Of a DNA stretch of 64,000 nucleotides, positions 6,545-15,206 are shown piece after piece. A program made the position numbers and the translations under genes. Position 1 is the first letter of the stretch. Every line of letters starts with the position of its first letter. Source of the stretch: Aliidiomarina sp. B3213 (GTDB lineage: Bacteria > Pseudomonadota > Gammaproteobacteria > Enterobacterales > Alteromonadaceae); contig NZ_QMKJ01000003.1 of the NCBI RefSeq assembly GCF_003290085.1, forward strand, positions 305,427-369,426. The letters are read 5' to 3'. The notes below the pieces were generated by a model, which was given only the letters and a program-made list of their open reading frames with translations, had not been told where the DNA came from and searched no databases.

Positions 6545-8926
6545 TTAGAAGTTAACGGTTAAACCGACCCAGAAGTTACGAGCTTTGTCTTTCACGTTGT
6601 AGTCGTCGGTAAACTGCACTTCACTCGTTACACCACGACCGGTTAGGTACTCGTATACACCGTCGTCGTTCAAGTCGACATAATTAGTGGTGTATGAGGT
6701 AAAGTCGCGGTCGAGTAAGTTGTTTACACGCAAGTTTAAAGCGGTGCTATCGGTTAACTGATAGCGTACGCCTGCGTTCAACAAGCCGTAGTTTTTGTAG
6801 TACAGCTCGCGCTCACCTACCGAGTCATAGCCGCGGTAGCGATCAGAGCGTAGCTCCGCCTGAATGTAAGTGCTAAAGCCTTGGCGAATCTCCCAGTTTA
6901 GGAATAGGTTAGCCATGTGCTCTGCGGTATTCGTAAGCGGTAAACCTACTTCCGGACCGCTCATTTGTTCGCTGTCAGTCCAGGTGTAATTACCGCGGAA
7001 GTAAAAACCGTCGAAGAATGTGTATTGACCAGCAATTTCAATACCTTGCAAGTCTACTTCGTCGATGTTTATTTTCTGGCTGTAGGTGTCGTAGCCTAAC
7101 TGGTCATACTCACCTAAATTCACACAAGGACGCACACCACCTGTCGTTTCACAGCTTTGAATAGTGTCCCCGCGTGCTATTTTGTCTTCGAACTGAGTAT
7201 TGAAATACGTCACATTGAAGTTGTGCTCGCTATACGGCGAAGTCCAGTACAACGCAATTTCAGAGTTCACGCTGGTTTCCGGCTCTAACTCTGGGTTACC
7301 CGCAAATGGGCTAGTACCTTGCCCACCAAACCCGGTAATACCGTCGTAAAGGTCTGTAGTTTGTGGCGTTTTATAACCTGTACTCACACCCCCTTTTAAG
7401 GTCCAGTTGTCAGCTAGGTGATAAACCGCGTACAGCCTAGGCGAAACATGGCTACCGAACACGTCATGGTCGTCATAACGCACGCCTGCAGTAACCGTGA
7501 ACGACTCTACCGGAGTCCAATTGTCTTCGATGAAAACAGAGTACATTTGCTGTTCTTGAATGGCTCCTGGAGAACCGTCCTCTAACCCAAACACACCGTC
7601 TTTTAGTTCACCATCAATAATCTGGCCGCCAATAACAAACTTGTTGTATCCCCAGTCACCAGAAAACGGAATGTCTAAACGCATGTCTACCGTGTATTGG
7701 TTGCTGTCTAGCGGACGATCTGGCCGCGGTAAGAATGTATCTTCTGCTAGAGCTTTACGCTCTTCTTCAGTCATACCTTCGTAGTCACCGGTGCCGTCAT
7801 ACATTTCTTGCAACAACAAACGCTCTGAAACCGACAACGGTAACGTTCGGCCATTGTTTTGCGTGTCTACGTAAGAAAGTGCAATGAAACTTTTACCAAA
7901 AGACCATTCGCCATGATGAGCAACCGACCACCATGTGCGGTCGAATGATTGATCAGCCGCATAACCAGCACGCGGATTCACCTGACCACCTCGAGCTTGC
8001 CAAAGCGCTTCAATATTGTCTTTAGTGCCAAGAGGATAGGTAATTTCTCCGTTTTCTACGTCGTAACTTGGCGAGTTGTCATAAGTTTGGCTAGACGTGT
8101 CGAAGTCGAAAGTGATTCTTTGATTACTTGAGGGAGTCCACGACAGTGTAAGGCCCACGTGCTCGTCTGAGTTATCTACCGTGCGGCCACCGCCGCCAAA
8201 ACCTAATGAACGGTTATGTACCGTTCCATTTGGGTCTGTTGCGGGCTCGAAAGTAGGACTCGAGGCTTGCTGATCGTATATGCTTCCGCGAATACCAGTA
8301 CTGAGTACATTTTCAACGAGAGGTCCCATTAAGCTGAAGTCGGTCGTGAAGTCATCACCGAATTCATCGTTCGTTTGAATACTACGGGCAAATGTTACAG
8401 CGCCTGCCCATTCATCAGTGTGCTTTTTGGTAATAATATTAACTACACCGCCTAGAGCGTCGGAACCATACAATGTTGAAGCAGGGCCACGAATGACCTC
8501 GATACGCTCAATAGCTTCTAAAGGTGGAATATGGTTAAAGGCGTTCCCACCGAAATTGTTTGGGTAAATATCACCATGGTTATTCTGACGGCGGCCGTCG
8601 ACCAGAATAAGCGTATATTCACCTGTTAAGCCGCGCATGCTAATGCTGCCTTGCCCTGTTTTGTCGCGCGTAGTTCCAATGTCTACGCCTTCTTGGAACT
8701 TCACCGCGTCGAGCAACGAGGTAAAAGAAGTTGCTCTTAATTCTTCGGCTGTAATAACTGAAATACTGGCAGGTGCCTCGGTAATTTTTTGCTCAAACCC
8801 TGAAGCAGTAACAACAATACGCTCGATTCCGTCAGGTACTTCGTTGTCTGTTTCACTCGCAAAAGCCGGCGTAGTTAAAGCGCTAGCCACTACTAATGCA
8901 ACCATGTTCGGTGCAAAGTTCTTCAT
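6545..8926 (-). CDS. TonB-dependent siderophore/iron receptor
   Basis: Encodes about 793 residues. The ATG at 8924-8926 follows an AAGGGG ribosome site and starts a good signal peptide (MKNFAPNMVALVVASA, cleavage after AFA). An alternative start 14 codons upstream has no such support. The plug domain (about 30-160) contains the canonical STLYGSDALGGVVNIITKK and IERIEVIRGPAS; the rest is a 22-strand barrel ending in an aromatic residue (WVGLTVNF). Two Fur-box-like sites lie upstream. The receptor resembles the CirA/FepA type that takes up catecholate or related ferric siderophores; the exact substrate cannot be read from sequence. It is the first gene of the iron operon. Confidence 0.9.
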   Translation of the reverse strand: MKNFAPNMVALVVASALTTPAFASETDNEVPDGIERIVVTASGFEQKITEAPASISVITAEELRATSFTSLLDAVKFQEGVDIGTTRDKTGQGSISMRGLTGEYTLILVDGRRQNNHGDIYPNNFGGNAFNHIPPLEAIERIEVIRGPASTLYGSDALGGVVNIITKKHTDEWAGAVTFARSIQTNDEFGDDFTTDFSLMGPLVENVLSTGIRGSIYDQQASSPTFEPATDPNGTVHNRSLGFGGGGRTVDNSDEHVGLTLSWTPSSNQRITFDFDTSSQTYDNSPSYDVENGEITYPLGTKDNIEALWQARGGQVNPRAGYAADQSFDRTWWSVAHHGEWSFGKSFIALSYVDTQNNGRTLPLSVSERLLLQEMYDGTGDYEGMTEEERKALAEDTFLPRPDRPLDSNQYTVDMRLDIPFSGDWGYNKFVIGGQIIDGELKDGVFGLEDGSPGAIQEQQMYSVFIEDNWTPVESFTVTAGVRYDDHDVFGSHVSPRLYAVYHLADNWTLKGGVSTGYKTPQTTDLYDGITGFGGQGTSPFAGNPELEPETSVNSEIALYWTSPYSEHNFNVTYFNTQFEDKIARGDTIQSCETTGGVRPCVNLGEYDQLGYDTYSQKINIDEVDLQGIEIAGQYTFFDGFYFRGNYTWTDSEQMSGPEVGLPLTNTAEHMANLFLNWEIRQGFSTYIQAELRSDRYRGYDSVGERELYYKNYGLLNAGVRYQLTDSTALNLRVNNLLDRDFTSYTTNYVDLNDDGVYEYLTGRGVTSEVQFTDDYNVKDKARNFWVGLTVNF

Positions 8927-8981
8927 TTTTATCCCCTTAAAAGTGCTTGTGCCTGCCACAGAAATCACATTGCGCGAAGAT

Positions 8982-9000
8982 GATAACTATTCTCATTTAG
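8982..9000. promoter_or_regulatory. Fur-box-like site 1
   Basis: GATAACTATTCTCATTTAG matches the 19-bp consensus GATAATGATAATCATTATC at 12 positions by eye. It sits 56-74 bp upstream of the receptor start, at a promoter-proximal place expected for Fur repression. Confidence 0.65.
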
Positions 9001-9010
9001 CGCTGTCAAT

Positions 9011-9029
9011 GAAAATGAGAATGGTTCTT
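9011..9029. promoter_or_regulatory. Fur-box-like site 2
   Basis: GAAAATGAGAATGGTTCTT matches the Fur consensus at 13 of 19 positions by eye. It is 10 bp from site 1, an arrangement typical of overlapping or adjacent Fur dimers at strongly iron-regulated promoters. Confidence 0.65.
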
Positions 9030-9133
9030 ATTTGTGTAGTAAGGGTATAGTTTGGTTTCGTCGTTGCGTTATAGAAAGTAAGTCGCCCCATAAAAGGGGC
9101 GATAAAAATAAGCAGATAGTGAAAGGAAGCTAA

Positions 9134-9880
9134 TTAGAGAGTGCTGAGCAACATGCTAAGCCCGGAGACGATGAGCAAAAGGTAGATAACTTTTCGAAAA
9201 CCGGTGTCGGAAACCTTGTCGTGCAAATAGCTACCAGCCCAAACCGCAAGCGCTAGCACCGGAATATACGCGAGAATAACGGGCAAAACTGGCTGCACTT
9301 TTTGTTGTGCAAGCATAATGATGGTGTAACTCACATTTAAACCGAACCACACACTCACCAAGGTTGCGCGAAATTGAGCTTTGGGTATGCCCTTTGTATT
9401 CAATGCATACACGAGTAAAGGTCCGCCAGAAGCAAAAAGTCCGTGCGTTATTCCTGCAAAAAACGTCCAGATTGGCTGCCACCAAGAAGGTTTAGGCTTC
9501 ACCGCAATGCCGCGATATATTTTATAAAGCTCGCGTCCTGCGAACCATAGAATCAATATGGCGAACATCGCTTTTAATGCGTCGGCTTGTAGGTAATTCA
9601 CCAATACAATGCCTACCACCATACCTATGCCCATTGCGGGTAGTATTGTTTTAAGTAGCAGAGCGAAGTGTATGTCGCGGTAATGTTTAATTATAAGCGT
9701 ACTGGTCATCACCACACTAAGCGGAACCAAGATTGTAAGCAGCTGCGGAATAGGGAATAGGGTACTTCCGAGCGCAAGCGCAATAACAATACTGCCAAAT
9801 CCGGTCATCGACTCTGACGTAAAAGCTACCCAAATAAATAAACCTAACAGCACCCAGGTCCATTGAATATCAATCGCCAC
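9134..9880 (-). CDS. TauE/SafE family permease
   Basis: Encodes 248 residues with about eight hydrophobic segments and the family signatures SMTGFGSIVIALALG near the N-terminus and GITHGLFASGGPLLV near residue 145. TauE/SafE proteins export sulfite, organosulfonates or related anions across the inner membrane. Its start overlaps the end of the SDR gene by 11 bp, so it is translationally linked as the last gene of the monooxygenase operon. Its substrate here is unknown; the operon suggests an anionic product or sulfonate-type by-product of the monooxygenase pathway. No terminator hairpin is obvious downstream; about 200 bp to the receptor start hold the Fur sites. Confidence 0.85.
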   Translation of the reverse strand: MAIDIQWTWVLLGLFIWVAFTSESMTGFGSIVIALALGSTLFPIPQLLTILVPLSVVMTSTLIIKHYRDIHFALLLKTILPAMGIGMVVGIVLVNYLQADALKAMFAILILWFAGRELYKIYRGIAVKPKPSWWQPIWTFFAGITHGLFASGGPLLVYALNTKGIPKAQFRATLVSVWFGLNVSYTIIMLAQQKVQPVLPVILAYIPVLALAVWAGSYLHDKVSDTGFRKVIYLLLIVSGLSMLLSTL

Positions 9881-10676
9881 GAATAATGTCCTCGTTAAAT
9901 TTCTTCCAAGTAATTCGGCGGTACAAAGCAGGCAGTAAATGCCAAATATAGTAACCCAACCTTGCTGTGAATTGGTGCCCCCAAACTCTGGGTTTACGCT
10001 TTAAGCTACTCACTACAATATGCTTAGCCATGTCGTCTGCGGACCCTACGCTTCCCACAGTAGAACGTTGAGTTTGCGCGTGCAGGCCGTCGGTACCCAA
10101 TGCGTGCTTGGCAATTCCGGTGTCCAAGAAGCTGGGGAAGCATAAAGTAACGTCGATGCCTTTGCGTTTTAGTTCTGGCCGCCAAGTTTCAAAGTGCTGA
10201 TTCACCGCCGCTTTCGATGCGCAGTATGCAGCACGCCCAGGTAGGGGCAACCAGCCAGCCATACTACCAATGACCGTAACAACGCCTTGTCCGTCTTGCA
10301 GCGCAGGAAGTAATCCGCGGGTTAACTGCACCGCCGCACGCCAGTTCAGCGCCATAACACGGTCAAAAACTTCCTGATCAGTGTAGTTTGCCGAGCTACG
10401 ATGGGTAATGCCTGCATTGTTGATCAGTAAATGAATCGGCTCTTGCGTTAAACTTAAACCTGACAAAAAGCTTTGAATGTCCTCGTCGTCAGTTAAGTCT
10501 AAGTCGTAGGTTTCGGTGCGACCTTGGCCTATAGCCTCAAGCTCACTTTTGGCAGACTTAAGCTTTTCTCCGTCGATGTCTAATAACATCAAATGCCAGT
10601 TCTGCTTGGCGAGTTGCTTTGCCATGGCTAATCCAAGCCCTTGTGCACCGCCTGTGATCACCGCTGTTTTATTCAT
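9870..10676 (-). CDS. Short-chain dehydrogenase/reductase
   Basis: Encodes 268 residues of the classical SDR type: cofactor loop GGAQGLGLAMAKQ (about 8-20), LLINNAG, catalytic Ser in IGSMAGWLPLPG, and Tyr/Lys in YCASKAA. The C-terminal extension (WGHQFTARLGYYIWHLLPALYRR) is hydrophobic and basic, as in SDRs that work on lipophilic substrates at the membrane. It should oxidise or reduce an alcohol or ketone with NAD(P)(H). It lies between the epimerase-like gene and the TauE/SafE permease in the monooxygenase operon. The substrate is unknown. Confidence 0.9.
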   Translation of the reverse strand: MNKTAVITGGAQGLGLAMAKQLAKQNWHLMLLDIDGEKLKSAKSELEAIGQGRTETYDLDLTDDEDIQSFLSGLSLTQEPIHLLINNAGITHRSSANYTDQEVFDRVMALNWRAAVQLTRGLLPALQDGQGVVTVIGSMAGWLPLPGRAAYCASKAAVNQHFETWRPELKRKGIDVTLCFPSFLDTGIAKHALGTDGLHAQTQRSTVGSVGSADDMAKHIVVSSLKRKPRVWGHQFTARLGYYIWHLLPALYRRITWKKFNEDIIRGD

Positions 10677-10712
10677 ATCGGGAACCTTTAAAAAAGACTA
10701 CACGCCAAAGCG

Positions 10713-11642
10713 TTATGATTTCTGATGTTTGAGGAAGTATTTAAACACTTCCACGCTAGACTTCTCGGGTTGGTAACCAAATTCGCTTTTTAGGCGTGCA
10801 TTGTCCAAAACCGGTCGAAACTGTAGAAACAACAAATGGTTAGGTCCAGCTTGAGATAACCCCAAACTATGCGTTACCCATAGCACCGAGCGTACCAATC
10901 CTGCAGGTAGCTGCCTTAATGGCTTGCGCATAATTCCCGCGAGTTCCTTGACCGTCACCGCACCGTCGCCTGCTACGTTATAAATTCCTGTAATGCTTTC
11001 GCTCACTCCACGAGTCAGAATTTCTATGAGATCTTTGTCCCAAATAAAGACAAATGGCGAGTCGTAACCGCGTATCGCCAATACCGACTTACGCGCGAAC
11101 AACTGAGTAATCATGTTTTTAGTCGTGTCGCCCAAAACTGTGCCGGGACGCAAAATAAGCTGTTGTAGCGTAGGGTGACCTTCGCGATATTGCGCAAGCA
11201 TTTCTTCCACAATACGTTTGTGGCGACTATATGAAAAAGCGTCATTACCTCGAAGCGTGTCGGTTTCTTTCAACCAAGCGGGGTTGTCGGCATGATACCC
11301 GTATGCTGCGCCGCTGCTAGTAACCGTAAGGTGCTTCACCCCTGCAAATAAACAGCCTTCAACCACATTGCGCGTGCCATTGACGTCGATGTCGTATTCC
11401 AACTCTTCGTTTGCTCCGGGGCTAACAATAGACGCCAAATGCACAACATGCGTGGTTCCAAATTCACGTAGCCGCTCTCCAAGGTTAGGGTCGCGAATAT
11501 CCATTTTTTCGATGTCGAAACCCATTTCACTTGCGGGTTTACTTACAATGTCCAAACCCAACACGTTAACACCGAGATGAATTAATTTTTTCGCTAACTG
11601 CGAGCCTATATATCCGGCAGCTCCAGTGATCACTACGCGCAT
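10713..11642 (-). CDS. NAD-dependent epimerase/dehydratase family protein
   Basis: Encodes 309 residues of the extended SDR family: GAAGYIGSQLAKKL dinucleotide loop at residues 7-20, VVHLASIVSPG, TSSGAAYGYH and a YSRHKR catalytic Tyr/Lys pair near residue 149. Extended SDRs of this kind act on nucleotide sugars, sterols or other hydroxy compounds. The operon (monooxygenase, symporter, second SDR) does not include glycosyltransferases, so a sterol- or terpenoid-like dehydrogenase is more likely than a sugar epimerase. This is inference. It is 36 bp upstream of the next SDR and 5 bp downstream of the symporter gene. Confidence 0.85.
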   Translation of the reverse strand: MRVVITGAAGYIGSQLAKKLIHLGVNVLGLDIVSKPASEMGFDIEKMDIRDPNLGERLREFGTTHVVHLASIVSPGANEELEYDIDVNGTRNVVEGCLFAGVKHLTVTSSGAAYGYHADNPAWLKETDTLRGNDAFSYSRHKRIVEEMLAQYREGHPTLQQLILRPGTVLGDTTKNMITQLFARKSVLAIRGYDSPFVFIWDKDLIEILTRGVSESITGIYNVAGDGAVTVKELAGIMRKPLRQLPAGLVRSVLWVTHSLGLSQAGPNHLLFLQFRPVLDNARLKSEFGYQPEKSSVEVFKYFLKHQKS

Positions 11643-11647
11643 TACTT

Positions 11648-12565
11648 TTAGTCCTTGTTCGTTATTGCAGTGGCTTCAGGTGGTCGACGCGACCAGAATG
11701 TTGAAAGGCTAATACCACTCACTAAGTGCCAAATTCCCCAAAATGCAGCAATTAAAATTGCAGCGCCTTGATTCGCCATAAAGGTAAATAAAATAACTAA
11801 GCCTAAGCCTGAGTTTTGAATACCCACCTCTAGCGTTACCGCACGCACATCAGCTTCGGGCTGGCGAGTTAGCTTGGCCATGCCATACCCCAACGACAAA
11901 GCCAAAGCATTGTGAAGAAGCACATAACCTGCGAAGGCAGCATAATGTTCAAGGAATAAAGAGAAGTTGGTTTTGAATGCAATAGCGACAAAGACCAAGA
12001 AAATACCTAACGCTGTCCAACGAAAAGGAGTTTCAATTCTAGGAAGAAGATTAGGAAATCGGTTACCTACCGTCATGCCAAGTAGTAATGGAATACCGAG
12101 CACAAGAACCACCAATACCACAACCTGTATTGGATCTAGAGCAATGCTGTCAACAATGTTTGCGGTAGGCTCGTAGGCATTGGCATAAAACAGAAAGTTG
12201 AGCGGAGTAAGCAATAATGACGCGGCACTAGAAACGGCAGTCATCGACACCGAAGTAGCTACATTGCCTCGAGCAAGAAAGGTCATTACGTTTGAAAAAC
12301 TTCCGCCCGGACACGCCGAAACCAGCATCATACCCAAAGCCAATCCCGGCTCGGGTTGCAGCCAAACGATTAAACCAAAGGTAGCAGCTGGCAATATGAA
12401 GAATTGCGTTATAAGCCCAGTTACTGGGGCTTTCGGCGACTTTAAAATAGCTTTGAAGTCGCTTACTTTTAGCCCTAGTGACACGCCGAACATCATTAAA
12501 GCCATGGTGATGTTCAAAATAACTAAACTGCTTGGATTAAATTCAATAGTGACCTGATCAAGCAT
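11648..12565 (-). CDS. Bile acid:sodium symporter family protein
   Basis: Encodes 305 residues with about nine or ten hydrophobic segments. The family hallmarks are visible: ACPGGSFSNVMTFLARGN near residue 90 and EVGIQNSGLGLVILF near residue 245, which form the substrate and sodium sites in BASS transporters. These carriers import bile acids, steroids, pantoate or other organic anions with sodium. The start overlaps the end of the monooxygenase gene by 8 bp, so the two are translationally coupled, which suggests that the transporter brings in the monooxygenase substrate or a related anion. Confidence 0.9.
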   Translation of the reverse strand: MLDQVTIEFNPSSLVILNITMALMMFGVSLGLKVSDFKAILKSPKAPVTGLITQFFILPAATFGLIVWLQPEPGLALGMMLVSACPGGSFSNVMTFLARGNVATSVSMTAVSSAASLLLTPLNFLFYANAYEPTANIVDSIALDPIQVVVLVVLVLGIPLLLGMTVGNRFPNLLPRIETPFRWTALGIFLVFVAIAFKTNFSLFLEHYAAFAGYVLLHNALALSLGYGMAKLTRQPEADVRAVTLEVGIQNSGLGLVILFTFMANQGAAILIAAFWGIWHLVSGISLSTFWSRRPPEATAITNKD

Positions 12566-13898
12566 TTGTATTGCTGTCCTTGAGATTCAAATGATTCTCC
12601 AGTTTAGCAATATGGTCACTTAAAAGACCCAAATAAGTTTCCTTGTGCACGTAATACGACATGCGGTCTAGTTTTAAATACTTCATACCACCGCTTAAGT
12701 CAGTGTTGTTTTCCTCAATACGATGCTCTATTGCAGACGGAACGCCTAAGCCCTGCTGAGCTTTCAGGTAGAGAGCAACCATTTTTGCTTGGTCGGCGCG
12801 GCCCTGCCAGCCTAATCCAGTGGCTTCGACCATGCCTAACATGCAAACATTTGGTTCGTTTGGATTAAACACATTAAGGTACAAATGCGGTGCTGAGGTT
12901 TGCCAATTTAAGTATTTTTGATCGATGAATGGAAACTTCAGCTTATAACCCGTAGCAAATACGATTTTGTCGAACTCGGCTTCTTTCCCGTCGTGAAACT
13001 TCACTAGTTTATCTTGCGTGTCGGTAATCGAGCCCATGGGTGAAATATCGCCATGACCTAGATGATGCAAAATCAAAGAGTTCATAACCGGGTGAGACTC
13101 ATACAAGCGATAGTCAGGCTCTGGCAAACCGTATTGGCTTGGCTTACCCACCAGCGCCCTTACAATTAAGCTGTCTACCCAGCGTTTAAGCTTTCCAGGT
13201 AACTTGAGTTTACCCCCAAGCGTGTCAATTGCCTTACCGAGTACAAACTTAGGCAAAAAGTAGTACCCGCGGCGCACACTCAAACCCACTGACTTCGCGT
13301 GATGAACGGCATCTACTGCAATGTCACAGCCGCTATTGCCACAACCCACGATAAGTACGCGTTGGTCTTTAAAGCTTTCTGCCTTTTTATAGTCGCCAGA
13401 GTGAATAACTTCACCCGTAAAATTACCTGGAACTTTCGGCATATTCGGGTAGTGCAATGTTCCCGTGGCAATAAGTACGCCCTGAGCATCAAATACCTGA
13501 GTATCACCAGTTTGCGTGTTCTCCCAGGTTATCTTCCAATAGTCGCTCTCAACTTTCTCGATTCCAAGAACTTTAGCGTTGTATTGGTATTGCTCGTCTA
13601 GGTTAAAATGCTTTGCGTAAGCCTTAAAATAAGCGCCAACATCCCTATGGCTAGGGTAGGTGGCAACCGAATCCGGCATTGGAAACTCTTTCAGCTCGGT
13701 CATAGTTTTCGAACTAATCAAATGAGCACTTTCGTACATGGTGCTATGTGGGTTTTCTATATCCCATAACCCACCGGCACCAGAGTGAAGCTCAAACCCT
13801 TGAAAAGGCACGCCGTAACGCGCTAGCTCTCGCGCCATAACAAGCCCCATTGGGCCTGCACCAATTACCGCATAAGGTCTTGTTTGGCTCTCGCTCAT
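12558..13898 (-). CDS. Flavin-containing monooxygenase
   Basis: Encodes 446 residues. An FAD loop GAGPMGLVMAREL lies near residue 13; the sequence FTGEVIHSGDYK near residue 158 matches the FMO fingerprint F-x-G-x-x-x-H-x-x-x-Y; a second nucleotide loop GCGNSGCD follows near 183 for NADPH. The Tyr (not Trp) after the fingerprint His favours a class B FMO over a classical Baeyer-Villiger enzyme. It should oxygenate a carbon, nitrogen or sulfur centre of a soft organic substrate. An AAGGAAG ribosome site precedes the ATG. It heads a five-gene operon divergent from an AraC-type regulator. Confidence 0.9.
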   Translation of the reverse strand: MSESQTRPYAVIGAGPMGLVMARELARYGVPFQGFELHSGAGGLWDIENPHSTMYESAHLISSKTMTELKEFPMPDSVATYPSHRDVGAYFKAYAKHFNLDEQYQYNAKVLGIEKVESDYWKITWENTQTGDTQVFDAQGVLIATGTLHYPNMPKVPGNFTGEVIHSGDYKKAESFKDQRVLIVGCGNSGCDIAVDAVHHAKSVGLSVRRGYYFLPKFVLGKAIDTLGGKLKLPGKLKRWVDSLIVRALVGKPSQYGLPEPDYRLYESHPVMNSLILHHLGHGDISPMGSITDTQDKLVKFHDGKEAEFDKIVFATGYKLKFPFIDQKYLNWQTSAPHLYLNVFNPNEPNVCMLGMVEATGLGWQGRADQAKMVALYLKAQQGLGVPSAIEHRIEENNTDLSGGMKYLKLDRMSYYVHKETYLGLLSDHIAKLENHLNLKDSNTNA

Positions 13899-13994
13899 CG
13901 CTACTTCCTTTTCAGTTGTTCAAATATCAAGTAATAGACCGCTCATCTTAATTCAAAAATTCATCAACACACGGTTAAACCGTGCAATTATCGT

Positions 13995-14023
13995 TAATTC
14001 GTGTCACATTATGGCACGAATTA
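13995..14023. promoter_or_regulatory. Palindromic operator candidate in the monooxygenase/AraC divergent region
   Basis: Perfect 9-bp arms TAATTCGTG and CACGAATTA are separated by 11 bp. The site is midway between the divergent monooxygenase operon and the AraC-type gene. It overlaps a possible GTG start of the regulator, which argues that translation begins further down. Confidence 0.5.
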
Positions 14024-14039
14024 TCTAAATCAAATCATT

Positions 14040-14996
14040 ATGGCTGAAGTTTCATATTCATATCAGCGCACGGTTTTACTTGCAGCGCACCAATCAAAAG
14101 TTATTCAAAGCAATAACTTAGCTTGGCGTGAGCAGTTCGAAAGGCAAAATAGTCGAGTCAGCCTAACCGAGCAAGATGAGCTTTGGGCGAAAATAGAACG
14201 CTCTCCTTATGCTCATCAATTTTTACCCACACTGACCGAAGTTATTGACCCGCTGAAGTTGGACGTCCTCGGGTATGCAGCAGCAAGTTGCTCCACTTTG
14301 GGCGAAGCCATTAGTTTGTTTCAGCGCTACTACGCTTTAATTGGTGACGGGGGCGACCTATTCGTTATGCATACGGGTTCGCTACTCGCGCTTGAGTACG
14401 TACCGCGTTATCAAGTAACACGCCAACTTAGAATTGAAGCTGTACTGGTATGTATTATGGAGCTTTCCAAGCAGCTCACGGGGGACCGTGTTAGCGACAT
14501 GGTGGTTGGCTTACCGAATAAACCGAGTGCGTCATTTACCACGTTAATGAAAAAGTATACGAAGCAGCCTTTAGTGCAATGCACAACGCCTTGCATTCGT
14601 TTTCCAAAGCAATCCCTAACCTTGCCCGTGGTAACAGCGAATAAGCGCCTACTCCCTATGTTAACCAACGACTTAGAGCAACAACATAGAGCTTTGCAGG
14701 GCGTTTCTTTGGAGCAAAAATTGAGTAATTGGTTGGTTGAAGAACCAGAGCTTTCGCGCGTGCAAGTTGCTACTCGCTTGCGTTGTTCAGAACGCTCCCT
14801 GATTCGTAACTTAAAACAAGAGGGTGCGTCTTTTAAACAAATACGCAACTTAGCGCGCCAGCAAGTTGCTCGGAAACTAATACAAACTGCGCTTCCTTTG
14901 GACGAAATTGCCCACAAACTTGGTTATTCCGACGCCAGTGCATTCATTAAAGCTTACAAAAGATGGTTTGGTGAAACACCACGGAAAAGAGGATAA
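14040..14996 (+). CDS. AraC-type transcriptional regulator (arabinose-binding-like N-terminal domain)
   Basis: Encodes about 318 residues. The N-terminal half (about 1-210) resembles the ligand-sensing domain of the OruR/ArgR-like AraC group; the C-terminal half has two helix-turn-helix motifs (VATRLRCSERSLIRNLK and LDEIAHKLGYSDASAFIKAY) and the end motif KRWFGETPRK. I chose the ATG at 14040 rather than a GTG at 14001 because the GTG falls in the palindrome. It is divergent from the monooxygenase operon and is probably its activator or repressor in response to the pathway substrate. Confidence 0.85.
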   Translation: MAEVSYSYQRTVLLAAHQSKVIQSNNLAWREQFERQNSRVSLTEQDELWAKIERSPYAHQFLPTLTEVIDPLKLDVLGYAAASCSTLGEAISLFQRYYALIGDGGDLFVMHTGSLLALEYVPRYQVTRQLRIEAVLVCIMELSKQLTGDRVSDMVVGLPNKPSASFTTLMKKYTKQPLVQCTTPCIRFPKQSLTLPVVTANKRLLPMLTNDLEQQHRALQGVSLEQKLSNWLVEEPELSRVQVATRLRCSERSLIRNLKQEGASFKQIRNLARQQVARKLIQTALPLDEIAHKLGYSDASAFIKAYKRWFGETPRKRG

Positions 14997-15007
14997 TAAT
15001 GGAAGTT

Positions 15008-15036
15008 CCAAAGCCACACATCCTTGTGCGCTTTGG
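15008..15036. terminator. Strong hairpin after the AraC-type gene, possible terminator
   Basis: CCAAAGC pairs with GCTTTGG, and inner CACA pairs with TGTG around a short loop. It lies 12 bp after the AraC stop. No run of T follows, so it could be a weak terminator or a transcript-stabilising hairpin. The remaining sequence up to 15206 is an intergenic region between convergent genes, with no gene seen. Confidence 0.4.
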
Positions 15037-15206
15037 TATTGAAAGTGTTCTCGTTATGTATTGCCCTCTCAATACAGCAGCAAACTACTGGAACAGCCCT
15101 GTTCGTTCCCTTTAATTCAACACGATAACCAAGAACAGTATGATTATAATCATGTGAATTTAGGGTTTCAACACTTCAACTTGTTACAATTTGTTAACTT
15201 TGTCAT

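Noticed and set aside
8927-8968. Fourteen-codon extension of the iron receptor
   Set aside because: The internal ATG has an AAGGGG site and gives a normal signal peptide.
15091-15104. GAACAG-CC-CTGTTC palindrome between convergent genes
   Set aside because: It is short, far from any start codon, and has no T-run, so I could not assign a function.
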